Of a stretch of DNA of 64,000 nucleotides, positions 8,735-17,894 are shown in pieces. Positions within the stretch are counted from its first letter, which is position 1. Each line of letters begins with the position of its first letter. Below the pieces are notes generated by a model that had not been told where the DNA came from, did not search any database, and saw nothing but the letters and a program-made list of their open reading frames with translations. Location: positions 6,254,501 to 6,318,500 of the forward strand of contig NZ_CP012831.1 in assembly GCF_001307275.1 (NCBI RefSeq), read 5' to 3'. The position numbers and the translations under genes were made by a program. This DNA comes from Pseudomonas fluorescens (GTDB lineage Bacteria > Pseudomonadota > Gammaproteobacteria > Pseudomonadales > Pseudomonadaceae).

Positions 8735-9742
8735 TTGAAAGTCGTTCTTCTGGAAGTAAGCCACTGGCACACCCCGCTCTACCTTGATGCCCTTGAGCGT
8801 CTGCCCGATGTGGCCGTCACGGCGGTATCCGACGCCACAGGGTCGCGTGGTCCCGCCCTCGCCCAGCGCTTTGGAGCGCGACGCTACGATCACTGGAAAA
8901 CCCTGCTCGATAACGAAGAGGCTGATTTTGCCTTCGCCTTTGGCCCGCACGACGAGTTGTATGCCATGGGCAAGGCATTGGTCGCGCGCAACATTCCGTT
9001 TGCGATGGAGAAGCCCTGCGGGCTTACCCAGCATGAAGTGCTGGACCTGCACCAACGCGCCGAAGCCGCCGGCCTGTTCGCGGCGGTGCCGTTGGTTTGG
9101 AGGCACAGTGAATTACTGAACCGCGTCAAGCATGCGGCGTTGCAGAGTGGTGCCAAATGGAGAACCCAGTCGTTTCGATTCAACGCCGGCCCGCCCGGAC
9201 GCTACTTGACGAACAGTTGCGCCTGGATGCTTGACCCGAAACGTTCGGGTGGCGGATGTACGATCAACCTTGCCCCTCATTTCGTCGATCTGGCGCAGCA
9301 AATGTCCGGAGAGCGCATATGCAGCGTGTCCGCCGTCATGCATCGCGATCCGCAACTGGCCGCCGTAGAGATCGCCTCAATGATGACTCTGGTGACCGAG
9401 AGCGGCTGCATCTGCACCATCGAAACTGGCTACAATTACCCGGCTAACACGCCCGAGCAACGGGAGTACTCGTTTTCATTGTCAACCGATCAGTTCTACG
9501 TGCGCTCGACCCCGGATGGCTTGCGGCTGATCGACGCGGTTGGAGCGGCAAGTGACCTGACCATGAGCCTGAACTCTGACGTGTATTACGACAATTTCGT
9601 AACCGATGTCCTCGCCCCTGGCCGTGAGACAGCGTATACCGGTGCCGGACTTGCAACCATGCACCACGTCATGCGCATCATCGAGGCGGCCTATGAGTCA
9701 GACCGCCTCGGCGGCATTCCCATCACACTCCAGTACCCCTGA
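8735..9742 (+). CDS. Gfo/Idh/MocA-family oxidoreductase
   Basis: A 335-residue protein of the glucose-fructose oxidoreductase / inositol 2-dehydrogenase type. The N-terminal nucleotide-binding region is followed by the family's EKP motif (AMEKPCGLT), which carries the catalytic Lys, and by a C-terminal alpha/beta domain that includes the FVDLAQQMSG segment. The first strand-loop, EVSHWHTP, lacks the classical GxGxxG, as in some distant members. I chose TTG 8735 as the start because AAGGA lies eight bases before it; the only nearby ATG (8731) is out of frame, and an upstream in-frame TTG at 8714 lacks such a site. The IclR regulator gene starts 45 bases downstream, so the two may be one transcript. 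The substrate, probably a sugar or cyclitol derivative, is not known. Confidence 0.8.
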   Translation: MKVVLLEVSHWHTPLYLDALERLPDVAVTAVSDATGSRGPALAQRFGARRYDHWKTLLDNEEADFAFAFGPHDELYAMGKALVARNIPFAMEKPCGLTQHEVLDLHQRAEAAGLFAAVPLVWRHSELLNRVKHAALQSGAKWRTQSFRFNAGPPGRYLTNSCAWMLDPKRSGGGCTINLAPHFVDLAQQMSGERICSVSAVMHRDPQLAAVEIASMMTLVTESGCICTIETGYNYPANTPEQREYSFSLSTDQFYVRSTPDGLRLIDAVGAASDLTMSLNSDVYYDNFVTDVLAPGRETAYTGAGLATMHHVMRIIEAAYESDRLGGIPITLQYP

Positions 9743-9787
9743 CACGACGTTGGCTGGCCATTGCTGGCAAAAAAGAGGATTTAAAAA

Positions 9788-10594
9788 TTGTCACACATTG
9801 GCCGCTACTTCAACACCTTGGAACTGCTGCTGTCCCACCCGGACGGTCTCGCCCTGTCTGAAATCGGCGAGCGAACCCAAGTTGCCATGGCCACGGCCCA
9901 CCGCATATTGAGCGCGCTGCGAGAAAGAGGCTACGTTTACCAGGACGAACAGGATCATTACCGCCTGACGCTGAAAATCCCCAGCATGGGCGTGAACTTC
10001 ATCTCTGAAACGGGCTTCGCCAGGATCATGCAACCCTTGCTCAACGAGCTGGCCAGCGAAACCGGCGAGCACGTCCGGTTGGCGGCAGTTGCAGAGGATC
10101 ACCTGACCTGGGTGCTGCAAGCCACGCAAAACACCAGAGGGCTGCAGTACCGCCGAGCCCTGGATGAAAAAATCATTCCCCACACAACCGCGGCGGGCAA
10201 AGTATGGCTTTCCACTATGCGAGATGAGCGCGCCATGCGAATTCTCGCCGCCTGGGACATCGAGAACAGCCGAGACTACGCCGGGCCCAATGCGCGCGTT
10301 TCGATTCGCGACATCTTTGATGACATCGCTCAGATCCGCAAAGACGGACACGCAGTCGTTCGAGAAGAAGGTGAAGTGGGCGTGTGTGTCGTGGCGGTTG
10401 CTGTATTCGATACCTCGCGGCCAGACAACTCGGGCCCGGTGGCCACCCTGAGCGTCGCCGGTCCCATCGCACGCATGCGGGAGGAAACCCTGAGTGCTCA
10501 TATCGAACATTTGAAGCGCTCGGCAATCAGGGTAGGCGAATGCTGGTCGCTCTGGTCTTCGGTCAGTGGTGATGATTCGCTACCTCTGCGGTAG
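9788..10594 (+). CDS. IclR-family transcriptional regulator
   Basis: A 268-residue regulator. The N-terminal winged helix at about residues 1-65 includes the recognition segment LSEIGERTQVAMATAHRILSAL. The C-terminal IclR effector domain from about residue 80 has the typical PHTTAAGKVWLS and REEGEVGVCVVAVAVFD segments. The start codon is TTG 9788, with GAGGA about nine bases upstream; no ATG or GTG fits as well. Members of the family sense small organic acids and regulate adjacent catabolic genes. The likely targets are the neighbours: the Gfo/Idh-like gene, the TIM-barrel gene and the SDR. Which of the nearby inverted repeats it binds cannot be told from sequence alone. Confidence 0.87.
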   Translation: MSHIGRYFNTLELLLSHPDGLALSEIGERTQVAMATAHRILSALRERGYVYQDEQDHYRLTLKIPSMGVNFISETGFARIMQPLLNELASETGEHVRLAAVAEDHLTWVLQATQNTRGLQYRRALDEKIIPHTTAAGKVWLSTMRDERAMRILAAWDIENSRDYAGPNARVSIRDIFDDIAQIRKDGHAVVREEGEVGVCVVAVAVFDTSRPDNSGPVATLSVAGPIARMREETLSAHIEHLKRSAIRVGECWSLWSSVSGDDSLPLR

Positions 10595-10609
10595 TACCGC
10601 ATACACCGT

Positions 10610-10663
10610 CGCGATCATGACCGGCTCCATCAGGCCGAAGCCTGCGTCCCCCCCATGATCGCG
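10610..10663. other. Large nested hairpin between convergent genes
   Basis: CGCGATCATG at 10610-10619 and CATGATCGCG at 10654-10663 are perfect 10-base inverted repeats. The 34-base interval holds a second hairpin, CAGGC-CGAA-GCCTG. There is no T-run on either side. The element lies between the IclR gene and the convergent TIM-barrel gene and may serve as a bidirectional end or be a remnant of a mobile palindromic repeat. Confidence 0.5.
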
Positions 10664-10767
10664 CGCGTATTGCTGGTGTAAACGCTGTCACCTGGACCCG
10701 TTGCGGGCCTCAAGGGCTACTTGAACTATCCGGTCGCAGGCGGTAGCGACAAGCGACCGGTGGGCGA

Positions 10768-11577
10768 TTACGGAATTTTCCAGCCCTTGGCACGCAGATC
10801 CTGCACACCCTTGTTCAGCTCATACAAAGCATTTTCTTCGCGGATGATTTCCAGTACGCAGTTTTCAATACCGCAGGTCGCGTGAACAGCCTCTCCCAAC
10901 CCGATAAAGTCCACTACACCGGTGCCGACTGGATCATGCCCCCACACGTCCGTCCCCGTATCGGACACATGCACAAAGTCGATGCTGGCGTGATAAGCCA
11001 ACAGACTCGCCACCGGATCTTCACCGATGTAAGCCGCATTGGCGATGTCGTAAACGACCCTGACCACATCGTCGTTGAGGGTACTTACAACCTTCGCCAG
11101 TTCCGGCATGGTGGGGGTAAAGCAATACGGAGTGTTTTCCAGCAGTAAGCGTACGCCAGCCTGTTTCGCCAGCGGAATCAGGGCAGCCAGGCTTTCGTAC
11201 ATCCAATCGTAGGTTTTTTCGAGCGGCGGGGAAATCATTGGGCGCCTGGTGCCGGGGGATATCACCACCTCCTGAGTACCCCAAGCGGCAGCCAAGTCAA
11301 TGACCGACTTGATGTGCTCGATGCTCTTCTGGCGCATATTCGCGGCGGGACTGGCCAGATTGAGGTCATAGCCGCCGGCGTTGAGGGACCTGATCTTCGC
11401 ACCGTATTCATGAAGACGCGCGCTTGCGGCAGAACGGTCTGCGGTCGAGAGCTCTACCGGCCAGCAATGTGGCGAGCTGACGGGGACTTCGAACACGCGA
11501 TGCCCGTGCTCGGCCAACTGCGCAATCGCATCAATTGCCGTGGATGACCACAGATAGGAAAACGTGCTGATGATCAT
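10768..11577 (-). CDS. Sugar phosphate isomerase/epimerase-like TIM-barrel protein
   Basis: A 269-residue protein of the AP-endonuclease-2 / xylose-isomerase-like TIM-barrel superfamily (COG1082 type). Expected metal-site segments are visible: LLLENTPY with the first Glu, VYDIANAAYIGEDP with Asp, DFVHVSDT with His and a late Glu in CVLEIIREE. Members include isomerases, epimerases, 2-keto-myo-inositol dehydratases and 3-dehydroshikimate dehydratases, so the fold does not fix the reaction. ATG 11577 is chosen over the upstream start at 11625 because AAAGGATG lies in front of it. The gene is divergent from the SDR gene, with 266 bases and two clear inverted repeats between them, which suggests shared regulation. 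Confidence 0.8.
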   Translation of the reverse strand: MIISTFSYLWSSTAIDAIAQLAEHGHRVFEVPVSSPHCWPVELSTADRSAASARLHEYGAKIRSLNAGGYDLNLASPAANMRQKSIEHIKSVIDLAAAWGTQEVVISPGTRRPMISPPLEKTYDWMYESLAALIPLAKQAGVRLLLENTPYCFTPTMPELAKVVSTLNDDVVRVVYDIANAAYIGEDPVASLLAYHASIDFVHVSDTGTDVWGHDPVGTGVVDFIGLGEAVHATCGIENCVLEIIREENALYELNKGVQDLRAKGWKIP

Positions 11578-11700
11578 ATCGAAACATCCTTTCAGTTGAG
11601 TATTCGCTGGAGTGAAGCGGGCCATTCGTATTATGGATTTTGTACCTGACCACTATCGCTAGCTGAAAAACGCGACGATGGATGAATCTGGATAGCGACA

Positions 11701-11713
11701 GCCACTTAGTGGC
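11701..11713. promoter_or_regulatory. Short perfect palindrome in the divergent TIM-barrel/SDR promoter region
   Basis: GCCACT-T-AGTGGC is a perfect 6-base inverted repeat with one central base. It lies about midway between the two divergent starts, 32 bases from a second, longer inverted repeat. It is a candidate operator; no regulator can be assigned. Confidence 0.35.
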
Positions 11714-11744
11714 AAGGGTATTTGACTGCAAAAAACGATAACGG

Positions 11745-11770
11745 AATCAAATTCCATTGTCAATTTGATT
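11745..11770. promoter_or_regulatory. Candidate operator, 9-base inverted repeat
   Basis: AATCAAATT and AATTTGATT are perfect complements separated by eight bases (CCATTGTC). The repeat lies 74 bases before the SDR start and about 170 bases before the divergent TIM-barrel start. Size and symmetry fit a dimeric repressor or activator. The nearby IclR-family protein is a possible binder. Confidence 0.55.
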
Positions 11771-11843
11771 GCAAAGCGAAATCTATTTTCGTACTTTACA
11801 AGCCTCTTTTACCTCAATGTCTAACTATAAGAAGGAGTGCCCA

Positions 11844-12635
11844 ATGAGAGCTTTGGTCAGTGGCGGTAGTAGCGGTATCGGTGCGTCTGCATGCCTGAGG
11901 ATCGCGGAAGCGGCCCTTGCTCGAGGCTCGCAGCCGAAAATTGCGGTATGCGGGCACACACCCACTCCTGCTCAGGAAGAAGTCGTTCGATCCATCGAGG
12001 CCATGGGCGGCATCGCCATCGCACTGTTAGGAGATCTCGGCGACCCAGAGGTCCCAAGCCAACTTGTGGCAGCTGCAGTAGCGGAATTCGGCGGGCTCGA
12101 CGCGCTGGTTGCGAATGCCGGCATCGCCAGCCCTGGCGCAATCTGTGATTTGTCCATTGCGGACTGGGACGACATGTTCTCCGTCAATCTTCGCGGCGCA
12201 TGGCTGCTTGCCAAGGCCAGCTACCCGCATTTGCGCGAGAGTCGAGGCTCGGCGTGCTTTACCTCATCGATGTCTGGCCAGACTCCCCATGCTGGCTCAG
12301 GCGCGTACAGCCCCACCAAGGCAGCCTTGACAATGCTGGCCCAGACGCTCGCGCTGGAGTGGGCTCCTGACGGGATCCGTGTCAACGTGGTGTCCCCAGG
12401 AATGACCCGTACGCCGATGTCGGAAAAAATGTATACCGACCCCCAGATCAAGAAAGCACGGGAAGCAATCATTCCGCTGGCGAGAATCGGTGACCCCTTG
12501 GATATCGCGAACGTGATCGAATTTCTCATCAGCCCCTTATCGGCATATGTCACGGGCCAGGATATATGTGTGGATGGTGGCTTCTCCAAATCGATACTGA
12601 GCCATATCCCTGGGCGACCGAGCTCCAAGTCATAA
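11844..12635 (+). CDS. Short-chain dehydrogenase/reductase (SDR)
   Basis: A 263-residue classical SDR. The cofactor loop SGGSSGIGA is at residues 5-13, the NAG motif at about residue 93, the catalytic Ser in SSMSGQTPHAGSGAYSPTKA and the Tyr and Lys in YSPTK. The C-terminus has the VSPGMTRTPM and VDGGF segments typical of fully active family members. ATG 11844 is preferred over the upstream start at 11769 because GAAGGAG sits seven bases before it and the protein then begins right at the first beta strand. It is probably an alcohol or sugar dehydrogenase working with the TIM-barrel and Gfo/Idh-like proteins. The substrate is unknown. Confidence 0.87.
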   Translation: MRALVSGGSSGIGASACLRIAEAALARGSQPKIAVCGHTPTPAQEEVVRSIEAMGGIAIALLGDLGDPEVPSQLVAAAVAEFGGLDALVANAGIASPGAICDLSIADWDDMFSVNLRGAWLLAKASYPHLRESRGSACFTSSMSGQTPHAGSGAYSPTKAALTMLAQTLALEWAPDGIRVNVVSPGMTRTPMSEKMYTDPQIKKAREAIIPLARIGDPLDIANVIEFLISPLSAYVTGQDICVDGGFSKSILSHIPGRPSSKS

Positions 12636-12857
12636 GCACAATTGCTTTAAAGTGAGTTCAGCACTCAGGTCGGATGGTGTGTCGACCAAACGACGCGAGC
12701 TGAGTGCAAGCGAGGCCGTACGGGCTTAAGGGTTACGTGCGGCTTCGACCGACAGCACCACTCATCTAAGGCGAGCCCCTTCCCCACACCACAATTGATC
12801 AACGCGTCTCTGCAACTATCGACGATCGGCCAAGCGCCATCGATACTGCGCAGGTTC

Positions 12858-14306
12858 CTATAGCTTATGACTCCCCAACCCCAAATACCGCTGCGGTGCC
12901 ACCTTGCGCAGTCGCGCCGCCAGAAACACACCCGCCAGCAAGGCGGCGGGAATGATCGCGCAGAGGCCGTATGACAAGGCCTTGCTGGCGCCGGTCAGCA
13001 CATCGAAATGCACCACCGCGATGACCAGGACCGCCAGTAACGCCACGCAAGAAAAGCCAGGGAAAATCCGCCCACGCCAGATCCCCAGCTTGAGTTCGGG
13101 GTGGCGCTGGGCAAAGACCCAGACCGCTGCGGAAGTCAGCGCCATCAGCAAGATCACGCACAGCGTCGCCAGGTTGGACAGCCAGGCGAACAGTTGCAGG
13201 ATCGGATCGGCATCCATGGCGGCGAAAATCAGTACCACCACGGCGGAGATCAAGCTCTGCAATGCCGAGCCCATGTGCGGGCTCTGGTGGACGCGATGGG
13301 TGGTGCCCAACCGGCTGGGCAGCAAACCATCACGCCCGATGGCGTAGAAGTAGCGGGCCGCCGCGTTGTGGAACGCCAGCAGCCCGGCATAGATGCTGAC
13401 CATGAACAGCACGCGGATAACCTGGGTCAGGTGTGGGCCGACAAAATGGTCGGACATGCCGTAGATAAACGTCGTCGGGTCCTGCAAGGCCTGAAGCGTG
13501 GAAACGATTTTGTCCGCCCCCACGCCAATCACCATCGACCAGACCGACAGCGCGTAGAACCCGCCGATCAGCAAAACCGAACAGTAGGTGGCAATCGGGA
13601 TCGTGCGTTGCGGGTTCCTGGCCTCTTCGCCATAGATGGTGGTGGCCTCGAAGCCGATGAACGCCGCGAAGCAGAACAGCAAGCCGATGGACGGCGTGCC
13701 GCTGAACACGTGGCTGCGATCGAACGCATCGAGATTGATCCCACTGTCGCCACCGGTCCTGAGAATGGCGAAATCCAGGAGCAGGATCGCCAGGTATTCG
13801 GCGATCACAATGACCGACAGCACCCGGGCGGACAGATCGATCTTGCGGTAGCCGAGAATCGCAACGCTGGCCATCGCCATCAACGAGTACGACCACCAGG
13901 GCAATACCAGGCCGAAGACGCTTTCCATCGTGCCGCTGACCACGCCGCCGAACATCCCATACAGCCCGACTTGCAGAATGTTGTAGGCAAACATCGCCAG
14001 CACCCCCGCCGCGCCACCGGCCAGGCCACCCAGGCCGCGAGAAGTGAAGGCATAGAAACCGCCGGCGTTGGTCACATGCCGGGACATGGTGGTGTAGCCC
14101 ACCGAGAATGCCAGTAACACCAGCAAGGCCAGGATCAGCAAGGCCGGTGTGCCAGCGCCGTTGCCCAGCATGATGCCAATGGGAAAGCCACCGGCGATGA
14201 CGCTCAAGGGGCTCGCCGCTGAAACCACGAAGAAGATGATGAAGCCGACACCCAGGGCCCCACGCTTGAGCTCCGTGGAGCTGTTGACCGGGAGAGGTAC
14301 ACTCAT
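12858..14306 (-). CDS. APC-family amino acid/amine permease
   Basis: A 482-residue inner-membrane protein with about 12 hydrophobic segments. The opening GFIIFFVVSAASPLSVIAGG is the conserved first helix of APC-superfamily transporters. Extended loops carry HVTNAGGFYAFTSRGLGG, which is close to family signature sequences, and FAAFIGFEATTIYGEEARNP in the sixth-helix region. The transporter sits beside an aminotransferase, an aldehyde dehydrogenase and two regulators, so it most likely imports the amine or amino acid these enzymes degrade. AAGGTCAAG lies before ATG 14306. The IclR gene is upstream on the same strand, with about 190 bases between them. Confidence 0.88.
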   Translation of the reverse strand: MSVPLPVNSSTELKRGALGVGFIIFFVVSAASPLSVIAGGFPIGIMLGNGAGTPALLILALLVLLAFSVGYTTMSRHVTNAGGFYAFTSRGLGGLAGGAAGVLAMFAYNILQVGLYGMFGGVVSGTMESVFGLVLPWWSYSLMAMASVAILGYRKIDLSARVLSVIVIAEYLAILLLDFAILRTGGDSGINLDAFDRSHVFSGTPSIGLLFCFAAFIGFEATTIYGEEARNPQRTIPIATYCSVLLIGGFYALSVWSMVIGVGADKIVSTLQALQDPTTFIYGMSDHFVGPHLTQVIRVLFMVSIYAGLLAFHNAAARYFYAIGRDGLLPSRLGTTHRVHQSPHMGSALQSLISAVVVLIFAAMDADPILQLFAWLSNLATLCVILLMALTSAAVWVFAQRHPELKLGIWRGRIFPGFSCVALLAVLVIAVVHFDVLTGASKALSYGLCAIIPAALLAGVFLAARLRKVAPQRYLGLGSHKL

Positions 14307-14499
14307 GTTTTCTTGACCTTATTGTATGAGGCAGTCGCTGTAGGATCGGTGCAGTCAATCGCTCGCCGTCACCGGATAGCGTTATTGATCATGTCGCACG
14401 CTGGACTCGATCCTATGCCTCTCCCCGAACGCCCCATTAGCCCAAATCGGTAATCGGCACATTCCCCTCGAAAAAGCCCGCCGTCCAGCTGCTCTTGCC

Positions 14500-15240
14500 T
14501 TATTGCAAGGCGATACGCGCCGTCAGTTCCGACGCCGCGCCGGTGACCAGGTCGCACAAGTAGCCCTGCTGGAACGCATGGAACCGCTCGCTACGCCCCA
14601 CCAGGGTCATGCTCCCGAGTACTCGGCGCTTTTCGTCGAAGATCGGTGCCGCGACGCCACTGCGTCCCGGGTACAGCTCGCTTTCGCTGATGCAGTAGCC
14701 TTGCTTGCGGATGGCGAGCAGCTCCTTGGTGAACGGTTTCCACTCCAGCCCCTGATGCAGCACTTCGGCGGGCTTCGCATGGACGTCATAGATGCGGCGG
14801 ATCTGGCGCGGCAGCAGATAGGCCAATACGACCCGAGCGGTCGCGCTGTGAAAAAGATCGATCGGCCGCCCCCGGTCGCCACCCACGGGGCCGGCGTCGG
14901 AACCCCGATGGATCAGCACGTTGACCACTGAGTCGCCATGCCATTCGCTGACCAGTGCGTCCAGGCCCGTGTCGGCCACCAGTTTGTCCACCAGGCCCCG
15001 GCTGCAGGCCAGCAATGGATCATAGTGGGCCATCTGATGCTCCAGCGTGACGATCCGTGGGCCAAGTGCGTAGCCGCGGGGTAATCGCTTCAAGAAACCC
15101 GCGTCGCCGAGTTCGCGCAGATAACGATAGGCGGTGGCGGGTGTGTAGCCGAGCTCCCGACAAATCACGTCCACATCGATGACCGGCTGTTCAGGGCGAA
15201 ACAAGTCGAAGACTCTGAGCAGGCGACGAAGGCTGTTCAT
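14500..15240 (-). CDS. IclR-family transcriptional regulator
   Basis: A 246-residue regulator. A winged helix at about residues 5-60 contains VDVICRELGYTPATAYRYLREL, followed by the IclR effector domain with HSATARVVLAYLL and CISESELYPGRSGVAAPIFD. I start it at ATG 15240; the frame stays open to 15426, but the extra N-terminus is Arg/Pro-rich, without conserved features, and would run almost to the AraC gene. It lies between the permease and the AraC gene, all on the minus strand. It probably regulates the amine locus with the AraC protein. Two regulators in one small locus suggest separate signals or nested control. Confidence 0.85.
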   Translation of the reverse strand: MNSLRRLLRVFDLFRPEQPVIDVDVICRELGYTPATAYRYLRELGDAGFLKRLPRGYALGPRIVTLEHQMAHYDPLLACSRGLVDKLVADTGLDALVSEWHGDSVVNVLIHRGSDAGPVGGDRGRPIDLFHSATARVVLAYLLPRQIRRIYDVHAKPAEVLHQGLEWKPFTKELLAIRKQGYCISESELYPGRSGVAAPIFDEKRRVLGSMTLVGRSERFHAFQQGYLCDLVTGAASELTARIALQ

Positions 15241-15298
15241 CTTTTCGACATCCTTGTGCAGGCCAACCCGCCCGCTGCCGGGTGCAACGGGCAAAGGC

Positions 15299-16267
15299 TC
15301 AAGCAAGGGCGCAAGCGCCGATGGCAGCGCGCGCGGTTTGGGACGGCAATTCTGCGAACAGCGCCTGGTACTCCGCCGCAAAATGGCTGAGGTGATAGAA
15401 GCCCCACTGGGCCGCGGCATCGCCAATCGAAAGATGCGTCGCGGGGGTGGACATCAGGGTTCGGCGCACACCGTTCAGCCTCACGGAGCGCAGGTAATTG
15501 ACCGGTGTCGTCTCGGTCACCGAGCGGAAGCTGTTCTGCACGGTACGCCGACTGACTTGGAGGCGCTGGCACAACTCGTCCACGCTGGGCACGTTGTTCA
15601 ATTGCGCGGTCGCCAGGCGGTGGCATTTTTCGACAATGTAGCTGCGCGTGGAACTTGGCGTACGCTGCTGCTTGTCGCAGGCGGGATCGGTCATCAATTG
15701 CAGCAGCTCGCCGAGCATGGTCTGTTCCAGCGCCAGTTCCCGGTCTTGCGCATGGTCGAGTTCTTCACTCAAGAGCGCCTGGGAGAACGCCGCCAGCATT
15801 CGACGGCGAGCCTCGGCATAGCGTTGAGTGGACACCTTGATCACCGGTTGACGCAGCAACTGTCCGATTTCCTTGGCCGACGCGGTTTGTGCCAACGCAT
15901 CTTCGAACAACTCCCGCTCGAAGGTAATCGCCAGCAGTTCCATGCCCAGCGGCATATGGAACATGAACTCCTCGCCACCATGAAGAAAGAACAGGCTGCT
16001 GTCGTCCACTTCCCGCCCCTGCATCCGGATCGAGCCCGGGACGGTGATCGGCACGGCGAAACACATCTTGCCCCGTGGGGCCACGCCGTGCTGCACGACA
16101 CGCTGGTTGATCTGCTCGCGAAACACGTGGCAGCGCGCCGTCGTCAACTGGATCAGTGAACTATCAGCCGTACCAGCGGTTAACTGGTTGTAATCCTGGC
16201 TCCACTCCTGGACGGTGGCTGCGTGGACATGAATGTCGTGGAAATGGCTGATGTTCTGGTTTTTCAT
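15299..16267 (-). CDS. AraC-family regulator, EutR-like
   Basis: A 322-residue regulator with a C-terminal AraC DNA-binding domain (about residues 210-315) containing PSVDELCQRLQVSRRTVQNS and the second helix-turn-helix in AAAQWGFYHLSHFAAEY. The form VSRRT plus WGFYHLSHF recalls EutR, the ethanolamine regulator, but other amine regulators share it. The start is taken at ATG 16267; the longer frame to 16399 adds a segment overlapping the intergenic repeat. It is divergent from the aminotransferase gene, which it very likely activates. Ethanolamine itself is unlikely to be the substrate, because no eutBC genes are present in this window. Confidence 0.83.
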   Translation of the reverse strand: MKNQNISHFHDIHVHAATVQEWSQDYNQLTAGTADSSLIQLTTARCHVFREQINQRVVQHGVAPRGKMCFAVPITVPGSIRMQGREVDDSSLFFLHGGEEFMFHMPLGMELLAITFERELFEDALAQTASAKEIGQLLRQPVIKVSTQRYAEARRRMLAAFSQALLSEELDHAQDRELALEQTMLGELLQLMTDPACDKQQRTPSSTRSYIVEKCHRLATAQLNNVPSVDELCQRLQVSRRTVQNSFRSVTETTPVNYLRSVRLNGVRRTLMSTPATHLSIGDAAAQWGFYHLSHFAAEYQALFAELPSQTARAAIGACALA

Positions 16268-16321
16268 GATGACGAACGCCTCGGCCAATATTCTTGTTTT
16301 TAGATCGCCCTCCCGAGCGAT

Positions 16322-16340
16322 ATTCTCACATAAAGAGAAT
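16322..16340. promoter_or_regulatory. Inverted repeat in the AraC/aminotransferase promoter region
   Basis: ATTCTC and GAGAAT are perfect 6-base complements with a 7-base AT-rich spacer (ACATAAA). It lies 55 bases before the AraC start and about 140 bases before the aminotransferase start. It is a candidate binding site for one of the two local regulators. Confidence 0.35.
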
Positions 16341-16482
16341 TCTGCAAATTTTCTTTGGGCAGTGTCTGTGCTCCGGTACTGACGCGCGAGGCGGTCCATC
16401 CAATGTGCCGATTCGGGCTACCGGCCTGGAACAGGCCACGGGGATGATCGGCACACTGAAACCGACATCCTGAGAGACCGTC

Positions 16483-17856
16483 ATGAGCGAAGCCAAACTC
16501 GAAGCCCTCCATTTCGCGGATGCCCCGCGGATTAACTCCACCATTCCCGGCCCCCGGACCACCGAGGCGCTGGCGTTGTCGGCGCGTACCGAATCCATGG
16601 CACGCGGCGGCGGACGCATGCCCGTGGCCATGGACCGGGCGTTCGGCGCGACCTTCAAGGACGCCGATGACAACACCTACATCGACTTGTCCGCGGGTGT
16701 GGGCGTCAGCAGCGTGGGTCGCTGCCACCCGAAAGTGGTACAGGCCATTCGCGAACAGTCCGAAGTGCTGATGCACGCCCTGGAGGTCAATAGCACCCGG
16801 CGCACCGAACTGGCCGCCAAGCTCTCCGAGATCGCGCCCGACGGCCTGCGCGGCGACTGCATTACATTCTTCACGCAAAGCGGCAGCGATGCGTTGGAAG
16901 CGGCCATCAAGTTCGCCAAGCGCGTCACCGGACGACACCAGATCATCGCCTTCCACGGTGGCTACCACGGCGTGTGGAACGCTTCCGGCGCACTGACGAC
17001 AGGCACGGCCTACCGCAAGGGCTATGGTGCCCAGATGGGTGGCGTCATTCACGCCCCCTACCCTTATGCCTACCGTTTCCCCTTCGATACCACGCACAAA
17101 AGCGCCGAGCAGATCGCCGGTGAGTACGTGGATTACCTGCTGAACACCCCCTACACCGCCGCCGATGACGTGGCGGCCGTGATCGTGGAACCGGTACAGG
17201 GCGAAGGCGGCTACGTGCCGCCCTCGCCAGAGTTCCTGCAACTGTTGCGCAAGGCCTGCGACCGCAGCGGTACGCTGCTGATCGTCGACGAGGTGCAGTC
17301 CGGCGCCGGGCGTACCGGCAAGATGTGGGCGGTCGAGCACTCCGGCGTGAAGCCCGACATGCTCACCTTTGGCAAGGGCATCGGCAGCGACCTGCCAATG
17401 GCCGGCCTGATCATGCGCTCGGACCTGGCGGCGGCGATTCCTGACGGATCGATGCCCAACACCTTCGCCGCCAACTCGTTGTCCGCTGCAGTAGCGCTGA
17501 CCAACATCAGCATCCTCCAGGATCCGGAGCTCGATCTGCTCAACCGTGCCCACACCCTGGGGCTGGAAGCACAGGAGCGTATTCGCGGCTTCGGCAGCCC
17601 GCTGGTCGGTGAGGTCCGTGGTCGCGGCCTGATGATCGGGATCGAGCTGGTCTCGGACCCGACCACCAAGGCGCCACTGGCACCGGAAAAGATTGGCCAA
17701 CTCATGGGTTACCTGCTGAGCCACGGCGTGCTGATGATTCCCTGCGGTCGCTACAGCAACGTGATGCGTGTCATGCCCTCGCTGACGATCTCACGAGCGC
17801 TGTTCTTCAAGGCACTGGACATTTTCGGCGACGCCCTGGACGCCCTCGATGCGTGA
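16483..17856 (+). CDS. Class III (acetylornithine/omega-amino acid type) aminotransferase
   Basis: A 457-residue PLP enzyme of aminotransferase class III. Diagnostic segments are FTQSGSDALEAAIKFAKRVTGR, FHGGYHGVWNASG, the VIVEPVQGEGG stretch, the LLIVDEVQSGAGRTGK signature with the PLP-binding Asp, and the Schiff-base lysine in TFGKGIGSDLPMAG. Class III enzymes transfer omega-amino groups from GABA, putrescine, beta-alanine, ornithine and similar amines. The aldehyde dehydrogenase downstream is expected to oxidise the aldehyde made here. The gene is divergent from the EutR-like AraC regulator, with 215 bases between them. The specific amine is not determinable from sequence. Confidence 0.88.
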   Translation: MSEAKLEALHFADAPRINSTIPGPRTTEALALSARTESMARGGGRMPVAMDRAFGATFKDADDNTYIDLSAGVGVSSVGRCHPKVVQAIREQSEVLMHALEVNSTRRTELAAKLSEIAPDGLRGDCITFFTQSGSDALEAAIKFAKRVTGRHQIIAFHGGYHGVWNASGALTTGTAYRKGYGAQMGGVIHAPYPYAYRFPFDTTHKSAEQIAGEYVDYLLNTPYTAADDVAAVIVEPVQGEGGYVPPSPEFLQLLRKACDRSGTLLIVDEVQSGAGRTGKMWAVEHSGVKPDMLTFGKGIGSDLPMAGLIMRSDLAAAIPDGSMPNTFAANSLSAAVALTNISILQDPELDLLNRAHTLGLEAQERIRGFGSPLVGEVRGRGLMIGIELVSDPTTKAPLAPEKIGQLMGYLLSHGVLMIPCGRYSNVMRVMPSLTISRALFFKALDIFGDALDALDA

Positions 17857-17894
17857 CCTGTCCCGATTCCTGCACATCACTCATGGACTTCAAA

